Assembly (NCBI GenBank): GCA_011319805.1
Contig: SJRY01000283.1
Location: 248,001 to 312,000 of the forward strand
DNA length: 64,000 bases
Reading direction: 5' to 3'
From: Macrocybe gigantea
Lineage: Eukaryota > Basidiomycota > Agaricomycetes > Agaricales > Callistosporiaceae
Position 1 is the first letter of the stretch; each line of letters opens with the position of its first letter. A program made the position numbers and the translations under genes. Below are positions 32,397-44,801 of this stretch, one piece after another. A model generated the notes under the pieces. It made no database searches and had not been told where the DNA came from. It saw nothing but the letters and a program-made list of their open reading frames with translations.

Positions 32397-35300
32397 TTAC
32401 AACGCCACACCGCCCTGCCAAGATGAGCTTGCCGTCGAATATCGCTCGTGACCCCTCACCGTCTCTGTGTCATCGTCGTCGTGGGCGCTGTGACGCTGAT
32501 GCGACGGGGCGCCATCGTGATGATGCAGGGGCGAAGGCCCTCGCTCGCTGCCGCCGTCCGCCGTCCAAAAGTCGTCCGCGGCAGTCGCATATGAGGCTGA
32601 GCTCCCCGAACGCTCAAACGCGTGCCCACTTGTTCTTTGGCCAGGTTCGAGCTCGTTCCTCGACGAGCTGCGGACGTGCATCTCGTAGGCGCCAGGGTCG
32701 TCGTGCGATGGAGAGCCGCGGTTCCGCTCAGGCGCCTCGCCAGCCCAGGGGGATGGTTGTCTGGAGGTCGAAGCGTGTCCGGCGAACGGGGAGGAGATGG
32801 GAATGATGGTCCAGGCATAGAAGTATGGGGGTAAGGAGGACCGCTGCGCATTGTCGTCGCGATGCTCGTCCGACGACTCGGAGGGGTTTTTGTGATTTCC
32901 CCATTGGGCAGCTTGTATGTTGGTGAAGGTAGGGGCGAAGGTATTGGTATCTGTGAGGCGGAGTAATACGAGGGGTTAGGTGAAGGACTCATGACGGCTC
33001 GAGTGTTAGGAGAGACGGGTGACAGATGCGTTTCCTGAGAAAGCTGGCTCTTCGTGTGGACATATTGAACCTCTTGAACGGGGAAGTCGATGGCCTGGCT
33101 CATGGGCGGGGTATCGAGGTATGTTTGTCTGGGTAACGCTTCGCCAGGCCTTGGGCTCGTCGTTCTTGTGGGTTCGTACCGGTCGTTCACGGAGAGCTCG
33201 GATAACGAACGACTATGCTGCACTTGGAACATCGGCGCAGCTTCGAGATTGTTCCCAGCTCTCTTTTGCGACTTTCTCGCTTTGCGGTGGCCAAGTCCGA
33301 GCTGGTCTTTCAGGTCGCCCTTCACCCACATCTCCCGAACGAGGTCCTTGTCCAAAGGGGTATAAACCGTCGTGAAAAATTTGACCAAAAATCTCGGAGC
33401 TAAAAATCACGATCGGTCAATGTCACACAGAAATCTACCAAGGAACAGAAGCTCACCTAGTGCAATCGAAGCTGACAAGAGAACAGTTGCCCAAAAAGTA
33501 ATGCCACCAAAGAGGATAATGACTTCGTTGATAAAGTCGCTGCTGACAAAAAATGAATAGATAACAATCCAAAGTAACATGACGAAAGTCGAGCCGAAAA
33601 CCACAATCCATGTAATGACCGTCCAGCTACAAAGATAATTAAGTAGAGCCTCGCGCAAGGTATCGAACGGAAATACTTACTAATGTGTGCTGATTCCGAC
33701 GTACGTATTAGCAGAAATATGGCAGCGACCGCGACTGTCGTCCCGAAGTCCGCGAGAGAATTGATGCTCTTCCCATTCCAGGAAGTAGTCAAGTCGAGAC
33801 TCCAGACCAAGAACGGAATGAAAAAGACGACCGCTGATTGGTAAAGCCCGTCGCCCATATACAGCCAGAATTTTGTTCGCGTGTATTCCAAGCCGCGGAT
33901 GCCACGGACGTAAAGCTGGGGAAATGCGAGAGCTGCCTTGGCGTTAATGTCTTGATCAAAGGCTGTGCCGAAGAGAAGTTGGATCGTGAGACATGTGATG
34001 GGAAGGAACAGATAAGAAGACTCACCTCCAAGCACGATGACAGGCAATGAGGTGAATACAAGGTTGTACAATAGGATGAAAGTGTACTGGTACAGGTATG
34101 TGGCGTCAAAACTATGAGAGTGCGTCAAATGACATGAGACCCAACCCTCGAGTATTGCCACTTGCCTGTTAAAGGGTAGATACCAGAACATGGCGAAGGT
34201 CCAGATGACGTTCTAAAACACGTCTTGTGAACAAAACGGCAATTCGAGATTCCTCAACAGAATGGCGTACCTTGTAGAAGAAATTGCTATGCATGTCCGC
34301 TACACGCTGGTACGACCAGCGACCATGTACGAGGAGTAATTTTGTCAAGAATCGGAACTGCCCAAACGCATAATCGGCAGACATGGCAGCTTGTGAACCT
34401 TCCAGGCCGTACAGGCCGCAACCAATATTGGCTTCCTGGATCATGGCTACATCGTTCGCCCCGTCTCCTATTGAAAGAGTCATCGCGTTACGGCCCTCCT
34501 TGACCTATAGAGAGGATGTTTAATCGGATAGCTCCATCTGTAAATACTCAAACGTACGAGCTTCACAGTAAGGGCCTTTTGTGCTGGAGATACACGACAG
34601 CACACGACCGTTTCACATTGCGTACCCAGGTTCAAGAAAAGAGGTTTGAGCTCGGGCGTGAGGGCATGTCGCAAAGTGTCCCCATCGATAACGACAGCGA
34701 AAGAGCCCTTGGTGGTTCCGGGGATGAAGCCACGTTTTTGCGGATCCCAAGAGGGCGGGCCCAGAACCGAGGCGATCTTGTTCAGACCCGCTTCTATTTG
34801 AGACCGTGTTGCCTCTGGTGAATCGGCAGATAGGATCATAAGGTCCATGTCGTTCTTGAGCAGATTGCAGCTGTATCCGATCTCGATCGCCGTTTGTAGC
34901 TTGTCGCCTGCACACATTCAGTACATCAGGGAAAGCTCGTTTATAAATAGGTGGCATGCAACATACCAGTGAGAATCCAGAGCTTGATTCCAGCACGATG
35001 AAGCATCTCGATGGCTTCCGGGACGCCTTCCTGCAGCTTGTCCTCTAAAGCGGTCGCTCCCAAGATGAGCAGCGAATGCTCGATCATCTCATTCGCCTTC
35101 TCAATCTCCTCGTCCCTGTTCTGAATCGCGTTCGTCGCAGCGTCATACGTCCTTGACCAGGTCAGGTATTCTTCCTCGTCCAGATACCTATACGCGATGC
35201 ACAGCGTCCTGAGCCCGTTGTTAGCAAACGCCTCCATGTCCTTGCTCGTCTGCTCCTTCAGAATGGGGTCGTGGTCCTTCGCGAGCCGCGCGTAGATCAC

Positions 35301-38076
35301 GCTGTCCGCGCCCTTGCAGTACAGTATCAGTCGTCCATCGGGCGTGCGTAGTATGACGCTCATCCGCTTCCTCGTGCTGTTGAACTCCAGCATCCGGAGT
35401 AGTGTGTACCGCTCCATCTGGCCCATGACTTCGATGTCGACGCCGTCCTTCGACTTGCCCAGGAATGGAAACCCCGCGTCGCGCGCCGCGGCGACGAGCG
35501 CGGCTTCGTCCGGCGACTCGGCCTTGTAAGCAAGGGTGTATGGCTCGCCTTCCGGGTCCGGCTTATCGGCGAGAACGCTATGGCACAGGGCAAGAGCACG
35601 GAAGAACGCGATAAGGTGTTGTCGCTGCTCCGAACTGCGGTTGATAAGGTCCTCCGCGAGCTTGGGCGACACGAGCGTCATCTTCTCCGGCTGGATAAAC
35701 CGGTTCTTGAATGCACGCTCCATTGTCGTCAGCATCTGATGTTTCAGCGTCGCCAGTTTCTCGCTGAGCTCTGTTGGGTCGTAAGCGTCCGCGCGGCCTT
35801 CCCGGGTCGCGGCACCGCGCTGGGCCTCGGTAATGCCTTCGCCATAAGCAACGCCATGGACGGAGCACTTTTGGAACTCCATGACGTTTTGCGTAAGCGT
35901 GCCCGTCTTGTCGGAGAAAATGTACTCAATCTGGCCCAGGTCGTCGGAGATGTTCCACGTCTTTGGGACGCACGGCGTGTCATACGGTTCATAATACATG
36001 TCGATGTCTTGAGAGATGAAGTACGCTTGGATGGTCTTGACGATTTCGATGGAGATATACAGCGATATGGGCACGATGTTCTGAAATGCAATGAGACAAG
36101 ACCTAGAGGGAACAAAATATGCGTCAAAATCTTTTAAGCTTTAAAGCTGGATGATACCCACGCAAAAGTGATAATGGCGTTCAAGACCGTCGAAGACGTG
36201 GGATCAGAATTTGCTTCAAAGAAGAAGGCGCTGGTTCCAGTCTTCGAATCCTGCAAGCCGCTAAAGATCGCCGAAATGAGACACATGAGCGAAAGGACTC
36301 CAAAATTGACAAGGACGTTAAAATTGGTCTCCTTTTCGATCTTGCTCCGTTTCGACGGCGTGTCTCCACCGTTGAGCATGATCTTGGTGTCTGCACCCGT
36401 AAAGACAACCAACCCAATGACCCAATTCGTGTTCCTCAGCGAGCAGCCGCGCAGGAGGAGCTCATTGATCGTGACAGGCTCCTGCTTGCGCTCGCCCGAC
36501 GCCGGGTCTTTGTATCGCAGCACGCCGTGGTAGAGGTACAGGTTCTGATGGGCGGCTCCGAGTCAAGGAAGAACGACGAGCGCTCGATGTCTTCCTCAGA
36601 GCAGAGCGCGGATGCCGCCTTGACCGCACGGCGGGGTTTAAGGTTAGTCTCGCCATCGAGGTTCTTCGTCTCGAGGTAGCACATGCCGTCCGGATCCGAT
36701 GTGGAGAGCACGACAATGTCCGCGGGCACCTGGTCGTTGTCCCGGAGGAGGACAATGTCGCCGACCTCGAGCTTCTTCCAGAGCGTACGCTCCCAGCGCG
36801 CGACACCGGTCGGCTTACGCCAATCGATGACGCCGGTGCTCGATTGCGAGTGCACGGACTGCTGGTACCTCGAGAGTGACCCCATGGAGTTCCAGTCCTG
36901 CTGCTGTTGCTGTTGCTGCGGCTTAGATCCAGGAGGCGGTGCCGGCGCAGTCATGAAGCTCTCCGTCAAAGATGTCTTCGAAGTGTCGTTGAGGAGCGTC
37001 GGGGGATAGCTGTGCGAGTCGATGCTCTGAATGTCCTCCAGCCTCCGCCCACCGGCGCCGCGTCCTCGCGGGAGGTCAATGCTGCTGACGTTGGGGTCGG
37101 AAACGTCCACACTAGATTGGTCGTCTCCGACCTTGCTCAGCATGATCCGCATGCCCTGCCCGGCATCTCCAACCTCCCGCTCTCGCAACCTCCGAACACC
37201 TCGGGTGACTTTGCCAGGCGGGTTGATGCCCAGCATCTTCTCATACCAAGGTCGCGGATCTGTCGGTTGATTCACGTTTTCCAGCCCCCTGCCAGCTTCG
37301 TCACAGCCGACGTATTCACCTCCTCGTCCAGTATCCCTCGTCTATAGTCTCTATACCATCCTTGATTGCGGTCACTGTAAGAATGAAAGCGAGAGGCAAC
37401 ACTGCTATCGACCCTGCCGCTGCTCCGAAAATGGGGAACACTGAAAGAGACCATGCAGAGTGAGTTGAGTTACCTTAGGCGATTCCGCCACAGCACATGA
37501 ACAAACCTTGAAGAATGACAAGGGTCAAGAAAAACAGATTTGCAACCCTAAACGCATGCAACGGTTATGACGTGGAAGGCTGTGTCAATAACAAATTTTG
37601 GGAATGACGAACCTCCGGAATTGTTCATACAAGTTCTTCGGAATGAACGTAAGGATGGTGTACTCTAACAGGGCTTAAGCATAGACAGGGCGGCTCTGAG
37701 CGGAAAGATACTTACTCGTAGTCCGCACTTTGTTCCTCTTGTAACGAACGATAGGTTCCCCGTTGCTATCCACCTCCATGGCTGTGAGCGGATGGTTGAC
37801 GTAGACGTTCCGCCGCACACCAGGAATCTCTTTAGCAACGCCCCCTTCTCCGACAACAGGCTCTGGCTTCTTGTCGGCGGTCCTCGGTCGGAAGAACCGC
37901 GAGCGCATGCGCCGCCTCTTGCGCTTCTCCGCCCGCTGCTCGGAACGTATTGATTCAGCAATTGCAGAGGCGGCCGTGCGGACGGTGCGCAATCGCAGCT
38001 CTGGGTCGATCGTGTCATCGAGGTCGTCGTCGTGCAGCGACTCGGGCGGGCGTTGGTTTCGGCGCAGGAAAGACAT
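32397..38076 (-). CDS. P4-type ATPase, phospholipid flippase (Dnf type)
   Basis: Flippases move aminophospholipids or phosphatidylcholine from the outer to the cytosolic leaflet of plasma-membrane and Golgi membranes. The N-terminus [20 protein letters not shown] and [10 protein letters not shown] lead into the first helices. The actuator domain carries [20 protein letters not shown] and [14 protein letters not shown], the P4-specific DGET. The phosphorylation site is [20 protein letters not shown]. The nucleotide domain has [20 protein letters not shown], and the hinge shows [20 protein letters not shown]. Later helices include [13 protein letters not shown] and the C-terminal bundle near 33.4-34.2 kb. 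A seven-Gln run sits near 36905. The Ser/Pro-rich tail ends SSWQGGVAL; its last part is in another frame from about 32690-32760, with no usable intron, so a base is probably missing. A Cdc50-type partner is not in the window. Confidence 0.95.
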
Positions 38077-38816
38077 GGGCTGAAGCTGCACTTGGCGGTC
38101 GCTTCTTTTCTTTTTCGTTGTTTCAGGGAATGGTAGTTGAATGGCGGAACGTGTTTACAGTCGAGTAAGAGACCCAGAGCCAGCTGCGGAAGAGACGTTA
38201 TACTAGACACGTATAAGCTAGAGGTATATGAAGGAGAGGGAACGGAGGAATAGGTCCTTGGCCGTGGAGATGATGATGGAGGTCGGGAGAAATGGCGTTC
38301 ACGATCCGCCTGCCCTCGCTGAGGCTAATCCTCCAGAAATTCCATTCCAGGCAGCAGGACCCCGGCCACAATCCTTTCTTCCGTATCCTCATCTCTCCGT
38401 AGTCTGTTGTACTCATGGCGCAGCAATTTCTCTACTATTACAATGGCTGTCATCGCAGATAGCCGTCATTGGCACAGTTACAGATCCCCTTGGGTTAGTT
38501 TCCTGCTAGTTGCCCCACATCTCGTCCATCCATCGTCTGTTAAAAGATGAGGATGTGTATCATCACTTGCCACTGCGCAATGCTGTGGGGCAGCTGCTGG
38601 TGGTCGTATGCAAGGGCAGCTCGCCGCAAGGATGCCAAGCGACAGCCCTGACTGGTCTTGGCAACCCTTTGGTCCGTTCCCATGATAAATCAACAATCCT
38701 TCACTCGGCATCATGGAAATCGAATTTCGCTTTCGTCAGAACGTTATGATGTGCTTGCTGACCACTCGAGACGGATTAACAATTCACAATCCATGATTCC
38801 CAATTAACCCGCACAT
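38077..38816. other. Intergenic, 0.74 kb
   Basis: It holds the flippase promoter and the 3' flank of the hydrolase-like gene. No gene or RNA was recognised. Confidence 0.5.
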
Positions 38817-40640
38817 CTAATCCGACATCGCCTCATACAGCATTCGCTCTCTGTTCAACCTGCCCGTCCTAAGTGCGGAGATCAAGCCACCGTTTCTGTT
38901 GTTCCCTCCCCCGGTCCGTCCCTTGGTCGTCCCCGTGCGAGTATTTCCGCCCGTGGCGGCGGCGGCGGCGGCATTCCCGGTCTGTGCGCCGCCAAACAGA
39001 TTCTCGTTGCCCGAAACACCCTGTATGCAAAATCGCGATGAAACAAGAGATAAGCACCAGACAAAAATATGACACTGACGTTCGTGACCGTAACCCCATT
39101 CAATGCTCCGTTTCCGGCTATGATGGCTGAATAATTGTCGGTGAGCAGCTGAACTCCAGAGACGAAACCTTGCTCGTCGAATTCGCTGTACCGTACCCGT
39201 GTTTACGTCAGACACCGAAAAGAAAGAAACAAAAGCACAGCACTCGCACCAATGACCTCCTTTGGGAGAGGCGTCCGCCGTCTGCATTTGGTTGATCTGT
39301 GCAGCAGAGAGGCCTGCATCGGCTGCGATTTTCTCATAGGCGGTAATCGCTTGCGGACTGGCCAGACGTCAAATACCGTAAGCAATTGGTGTTCAAGCAA
39401 ACGACTCAAATTTACTACTTACATCGACGTTTGCAAATCCTGAAGCTCGTTGACGGTGCTTTGCCAGTGGATGCGGAGGTTAGACAAGTCACCTTGGACG
39501 GCGACCTGCCTGCATGTCAGCAAGATGACAGGTCAATAATACGCGGGCCGTTATGGGGAAGAGGTGGTACCACACTTACGGAGCTAGGCCTCCGCAACCC
39601 ATTACGACGCCAGGGACGCCCAGGGACGCGCCGAACTGAGGTATCATGAATCCTGTGACGATCACACTCAATTTTACGATATCCAGACCACGAAAACTAA
39701 GGATTACACACCACTCAACAGCAAAGAGCCACCGCTGATGCCCTCCATGAATATCTGTGTCGGATCGAAACTGACGACCTTTGGCAACTCCTTGAAACGA
39801 GAAACAAATCACGCGTCAGAATTGGAACTTCTTTCAAATTCGGCGGACACCAGCTCGACGACACTGGGGACTCACCGTGGTAATGAGCTGGTTGACTGCC
39901 GCACTGTGCGCTGCTCCATCGGGTCTGCGGAAAACATGCCTTGTGAGCAAAGAAGATGCGTTCCTTCCGACAAAGGGGTTACCTGACAAGCCCGGTACGA
40001 TCCTGCGCGTCGGACCCGCCCCAGCGCCGTTGAGGATCCGGAGACAGAATGGCGACACCCATGAGTCCATTGTTGACGCCTTGGTTCTATCATATCACAG
40101 ACATTTCTGTCGTCCGCATTGCACGCGACCAAATTCAGAACACCTACTGGGAAGTCAAAGAATGACTGGCCGCCGTCTCCGTGGAACAAGACCTCAAGTC
40201 GACGCCGCGAAATTATACTCGAGAACGAAACACTGGGTCCAGGACTCTCACATTAATACCCAGGTTTCCCATTGCTTGACCGGTTGCGCCAGTGGCAGCA
40301 CCATTATTGCCCACAAGCTCCGAAGCCGGTGCCGAGACCTTGAATCGCATATTCAAGCCACTGCGGAGAAAGTTTGCCTGTGTCAGCCAGCCATCCGAAG
40401 CCGACTGGATTCACGCCAGCTCGACTCATCGGGCGATAACAGTACATACTTTATAACGACCTGCTTCTCCACAATAGTGCTTCCATCCGGCGCCGTCTTT
40501 GCGCCCGAGCCAACTGTAGACGCTCCACTTTTGTATTTTTCTGCTTCCGCTGCCGGACTTCCAGAGGCAGCGCATCTGTCAGACAGGCGAATACCAAGCC
40601 AATAGTGAGAAGGAGCAGGAGCAGCCGTTGAGAGTACATG
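38817..40640 (-). CDS. Secreted alpha/beta-hydrolase-like protein
   Basis: ATG at 40640 opens a strong signal peptide, MYSQRLLLLLLTIGLVFACL followed by TDALP. Spliced exons then give ANFLRSGLNMRFKVSAPASE, VLFHGDGGQSFFDFP (an oxyanion-type HGxGG), DRTGLSGNPFVGR, FRRPDGAAHSAAVNQLITT, and FDPTQIFMEGISGGSLLLSG, whose G-I-S-G-G is a nucleophile-elbow GxSxG. PQFGASLGVPGVVMGCGGLA, HWQSTVNELQDLQT and IAADAGLSAAQINQMQTAD follow. The tail is low-complexity Gly/Asn/Thr-rich, ending RMLYEAMSD. This looks like a secreted serine esterase-like protein of a basidiomycete family without a known substrate. The catalytic Asp and His are not assigned. The signal peptide and the mature frame (EAEKYKSGASTVGSGAKTAP) are one base out of register near 40536-40575, at a run of five T's. 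Confidence 0.75.
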
Positions 40641-42297
40641 TTGTTGCGGGATCTCTGGACGTCGAACCAGCGAGAGCGAGAGTGGGAAAGCGATAGAAAT
40701 GGACGAAAGCGACAATGAGAAAAGAAAATGGGGGCTTCTAGTCCTCCGAGCTTGACAAAGAGACAGAATAGAAAAAGAAGGGAAAGGAAAAAGTCGTCAA
40801 GACTTCGAAGAAAGATTGAGACAGAGGGTTGAAGGACGGAAAGGGGCCTAAGGACGTCGCAACTGCGAGGCGACGATGGGATGATATACCTAGGATGGTA
40901 ACTATCCAAGTTGTTGCCGTCGGCGTTGGATAGAGGGCCATATGACCGACGTCGCAAAGGCCAAGGAGACGGTATCGACACTTGCACGATGTATCCAGTC
41001 TACGAGAAGCAGGATCGACATCAGAATCAAGCCTGTACCGCGACGTTCTGGCGTTTTTTGATGAGGTTGGACACTTTGGAATGTGCCAAGACTTGTCACA
41101 AGTTCTGGTCAATGCAGTCACGTCTCCGGGCAATTTCGCCTTCGACGATGGCCATAAAGTCGTGTCAATAGGTCTGGGTATCGCTACCTTATTTCCAAGG
41201 TATGATCATTGTTCACATAATAACCCCGTGTCGGACGAGCCCGGATAAACTCGACAACAGTGTAGTTTCGTTCAACCTTCGAGCGACCATGATATGGGCC
41301 AGCTCTGACGTGGTGGCATTTGCTCCTGAGCCTCCCTTTAATGATGTCTTTACTTCGTAGTAAGTGTACGTTCATGGTTGCCGTGTCAGGTTGTCAGGAC
41401 TGGGTGACATCGCAAGCGAGTGCGAAGCACTGTGGTGAGTCACCACTGGTGACTTCAGTACCACCGCGTCAAACTAGATTTCAGTCAGTGTGAGGGCGCG
41501 CCATTTCATGTTACTGCATGCTTTTTTTACACATCTCCAATTGTCGCAGTGAAATCACGGGAACGGAACGAGTTGGCCCCAACAATGCTCCAATGCAAGC
41601 ATACAACTTGGTTTGAGCCACGTCATAAGAATTAATCGATAACGTCGTTATCCTCGACCTTCTTGCCAGCAAAGGTGTCTGCGCAATTTTTCTTCCTTCC
41701 ATCGCACCCAAGACAGCATATTGGTGATCACATGGGCCCTAAATCGCCTTGCATGCACGATGTATTTCATACTTCATATTCTATCAACTGACACTCCTCA
41801 ACGAGGCATGTGAATATACAGTCCGAGTAGGGGACTCCAATTAATGGATCCATGCCAGGTGTCAGGAAATTCTAGAACATCTCTCGGCTGCCGAGAAAGG
41901 TCACCCATGAAGCTGTAACTGCTGCGATGACGAGTGTCGCCATCTTTGTTGATATAAGCTAAAGCAAAAAGACGATTGGTGCGTTTGCGATCCTTAGACT
42001 ATGAAGATGCATTTCAAGTATCATCGATCATCTCGGATCGTAATGTCACTGTGAGCATGCTCATGAATTTTCTACTGTCATTAATTTTGCATTTTTGTTA
42101 AACAGACCCCGCCTGTTATCTATGTGACGGAGCCTTCACAGAATTCCAAAACGTCATATCAGCCATATCTTCTCCCCAGCCAACCGAATAAGCCACACCG
42201 ATTAATCTATGTATCCTCGTGGTGCGGGGTCGCAGATGGGTGATAATAAGGAGCGAAAAATGCATCTGCCGTAACCTCAGCTGCTGCACAGTACAAC
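40641..42297. other. Intergenic (divergent promoters), 1.7 kb
   Basis: Neither strand has a supportable gene; several open frames show no family features. It contains the palindrome at 41432-41446 (listed separately). Confidence 0.45.
41432..41446. promoter_or_regulatory. Palindromic bZIP (Gcn4/AP-1-type) site candidate
   Basis: GTGGTGAGTCACCAC is a perfect 7-1-7 inverted repeat around the Gcn4/AP-1 core TGAGTCA. It lies in the divergent intergenic region, about 0.8 kb from either neighbouring start. A chance occurrence of the core alone is likely, but the extended dyad is less so. Confidence 0.3.
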
Positions 42298-43874
42298 ATG
42301 TCTGATACCGATCAACTCCTCTGGCGTGCCTACGCATCTCATGTCCAACAGCTACTGCTCGGCGATGGCACCCTCAATCACAAACAGGTCATCCTTGTAT
42401 CCCCCCTACTCGGCGCGGGATTGCTGCTGGCGGGACCATACCCGGCACAATCACCAACTACCTCACCAATGCCATAGCGGATAATCTCTTCCCAGTAGAC
42501 TCACCTGTGCTCGCCTCTGGGGCGAACCCAAGGTACACCAATGTCTTGAAAAGGTGATTATCACCTTTCAGTCTTCTCGCAATTCAAGACTGATCCACCA
42601 CTTCCCTTCTTCGTATGCCATCAGCTACCTGACCTGGGTCGAATCCGTGCGTTGCGAATGTTTTACAAAGCGTAAATGCAAAATGATCGGACGGTTCGCT
42701 CTAGGGAAGAGATGTGGCCCAAGGGACCAAACTACGCCTCATATCGGCGCATAGGGACCTCACAGTTTCTGAAGAAAAATTTCGACAGGAAGAAGACAGC
42801 TCGATCGGGCGGTGGCAGAAGTCAGCCCAGGACAACATACCCTTCGTGCAATGGGCTCTTGATAATGCGCAGAGCTACATAGAAGCAAAGCAACGATACA
42901 AAGCTGCTGAGGGTGCTTTCATGGGGGCCGCCTGGGGCTACTATGGCCCTGATTCCACGACGCTGTTAGCCTACATCGAACGGATATCCACCGCGAAGGA
43001 CGTATCATCCCAGAACCCAGGGTGAGTCTCCCTTTGCTGTCGAGCCTGGTTAAGCCATGTGCATATTTTTTGTGGTCCGTGATAACTAGACTAAACATGC
43101 CTGTCACCTTCGCGGGCTGGAGAGAGATCGAGCGAATCAAGTCTGGCTTCGAAGCGCCTCTGGCCATCTACAACCTCCCTGCATATAGCATCCAGGGTCT
43201 CTCATCCATGGTCGATGAGTGGGTGGCAAGCTTCTCAAGCACCGAGGATACCACTATCTCTATAAGTACCGTGACCGGGGCCACCACATCTTGGTCGGAC
43301 CTCGGGTTCAACAACATCTCGGGGACTCCAAACGTCTTTAGTGTCACAGTCGACGGGTTCGTCAAGTATCTAGATATGTCTGACAAGGATGGCGACATAC
43401 AAATTGACTTGCGCTACAAGAGAGCACAAGTGTTTCCCGTCACGGCAGGCATATGGTGAGTAGACTGCATTTTGTACATGAACGTCATTCTTAAATTGTC
43501 ATCGGATGGTTTCCAGGGATATACCTCATGTGAAAAGACTGTTCCCCAAGTTGCGCCAGGACGTGCCGCCCGTGATCTCCGCCGACTACGGGAAAGTAAC
43601 GTCCGTCCTGCTTGCCTATGCCGTTTCATTGAAAGTACAGTTCGGCGAGACTGCTGCTAATGAAGTGAACGATCTCCTTCAAGAAGCTAGGAACTCCAAA
43701 GGCAGCGCGAGTATTTTCGGCTTCTATGTCGGGGGTGCCGACGCACCGAGCGAACAGACGCAGTCGGCGTCGTTTGACGATATTCAATGGGATACGAGCA
43801 GTGGCACATTGATAATTCCTGCCGTCGATAACGGATATCCGACGCTGCTCGGTGTCTTCGGGGAACGCTTTTGA
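42298..43874 (+). CDS. Orphan protein convergent with the DyP gene
   Basis: The start reads MSDTDQLLWRAYASHVQQLL. After a C6 run (42401-42406) the natural reading shifts by one base into GIAAGGTIPGTITNYLTNAI and DNLFPVDSPVLASGANPRYT. Later exons give RWQKSAQDNIPFVQWALDNA, AAEGAFMGAAWGYYGPDSTT, then VTFAGWREIERIKSGFEAPL, PAYSIQGLSSMVDEWVASFS, GTPNVFSVTVDGFVKYLDMS, and a last exon DIPHVKRLFPKLRQDVPPVI ... VSLKVQFGETAANEVNDLLQ ending YPTLLGVFGERF. I do not recognise a domain. No signal peptide is visible, and composition is that of a soluble globular protein of about 420 residues. The frame break at the C run is most simply a missing C. The joins in 42540-42710 are uncertain. Confidence 0.6.
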
Positions 43875-44801
43875 CTCGGAGTGGATGGATAACAGAAGAA
43901 TGCTAATGTCGTATGAATTTGTTGAACCGCGTGTAAATCCCGTAATCACAAGATATCAGGTGTTTGTCCTGCCCTTCCGATACGTCTCGCGGGTGGCTTG
44001 CGATGCATGCACGTCAAATGACTTGCAGCCTGTAGCGTCGATAAATCAGAAATGCTCACCATCCCATCCCCGAGTATATCTAATTGACTATGAATTTGCG
44101 GTAGAGTTCCCCGCCGGATTGCCTTGAAGCACAGCGCATCCCCGAGTCGACCAGCGTCCCGCTCGGCCACAGTGGCTTCGACCTCGCGCTCCATAATTAG
44201 CTTCTGAGCAATTGTATAATCCCTTCGAGCTAGACGTATGGCAGTTGGGATATAGTTTCACCGATTTCTCGGCAACTAACCATACTACGGTCTCGTTCTT
44301 CCTCCCCGCACCCCCACATTAGCCAGAGCACAGGAGCCCTATGTGTCACGGTGCCGCGAACATTTGTACTTGTACTAGAAGAAATATACGCGCATATGTG
44401 ATACGGTCTACTGAGCATAGTCCCTGCTATAGATGAGATTCTGCAAGATACGACGCATGACGATCTAGATGAACGACCGGGCGCCAAACAGGCATTAGAC
44501 AGACTGGAAAAAGTACATCGTTCTATTGCCTCAGATTCACTTCTTATTACTCCTATTGTAAATTTGCGATATTAGTAAAACATGCATCGGCTCGAGATTG
44601 CGATCCTTATGCCGCTTCTCACGTTGAATATTTCTTGCAGTTGTGATCTTGTACATATCATCGTCCTTGGGAAATACCACATTGCTAGTCGATTGACTCT
44701 AAGCATCATGAAACAGCTATCGGCATGACCCTTGATTTACATACGCTACTGTACAGGATGAAGATCGCAGACGAAGTTACGGCAATTCAGAAAAAGACCC
44801 A
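43875..44801. other. Intergenic (convergent genes), 0.93 kb
   Basis: This is 3' flanking sequence of the orphan gene and the DyP gene. No other feature was recognised. Confidence 0.5.

Noticed and set aside
36890..36925. CAG/CAA-type microsatellite
   Set aside because: It is a coding seven-Gln run inside the flippase and too short to be notable as a repeat.
40982..41248. 88-codon plus-strand frame in the divergent intergenic region
   Set aside because: Looks mildly protein-like but has no supporting start context, neighbours or partner exons.
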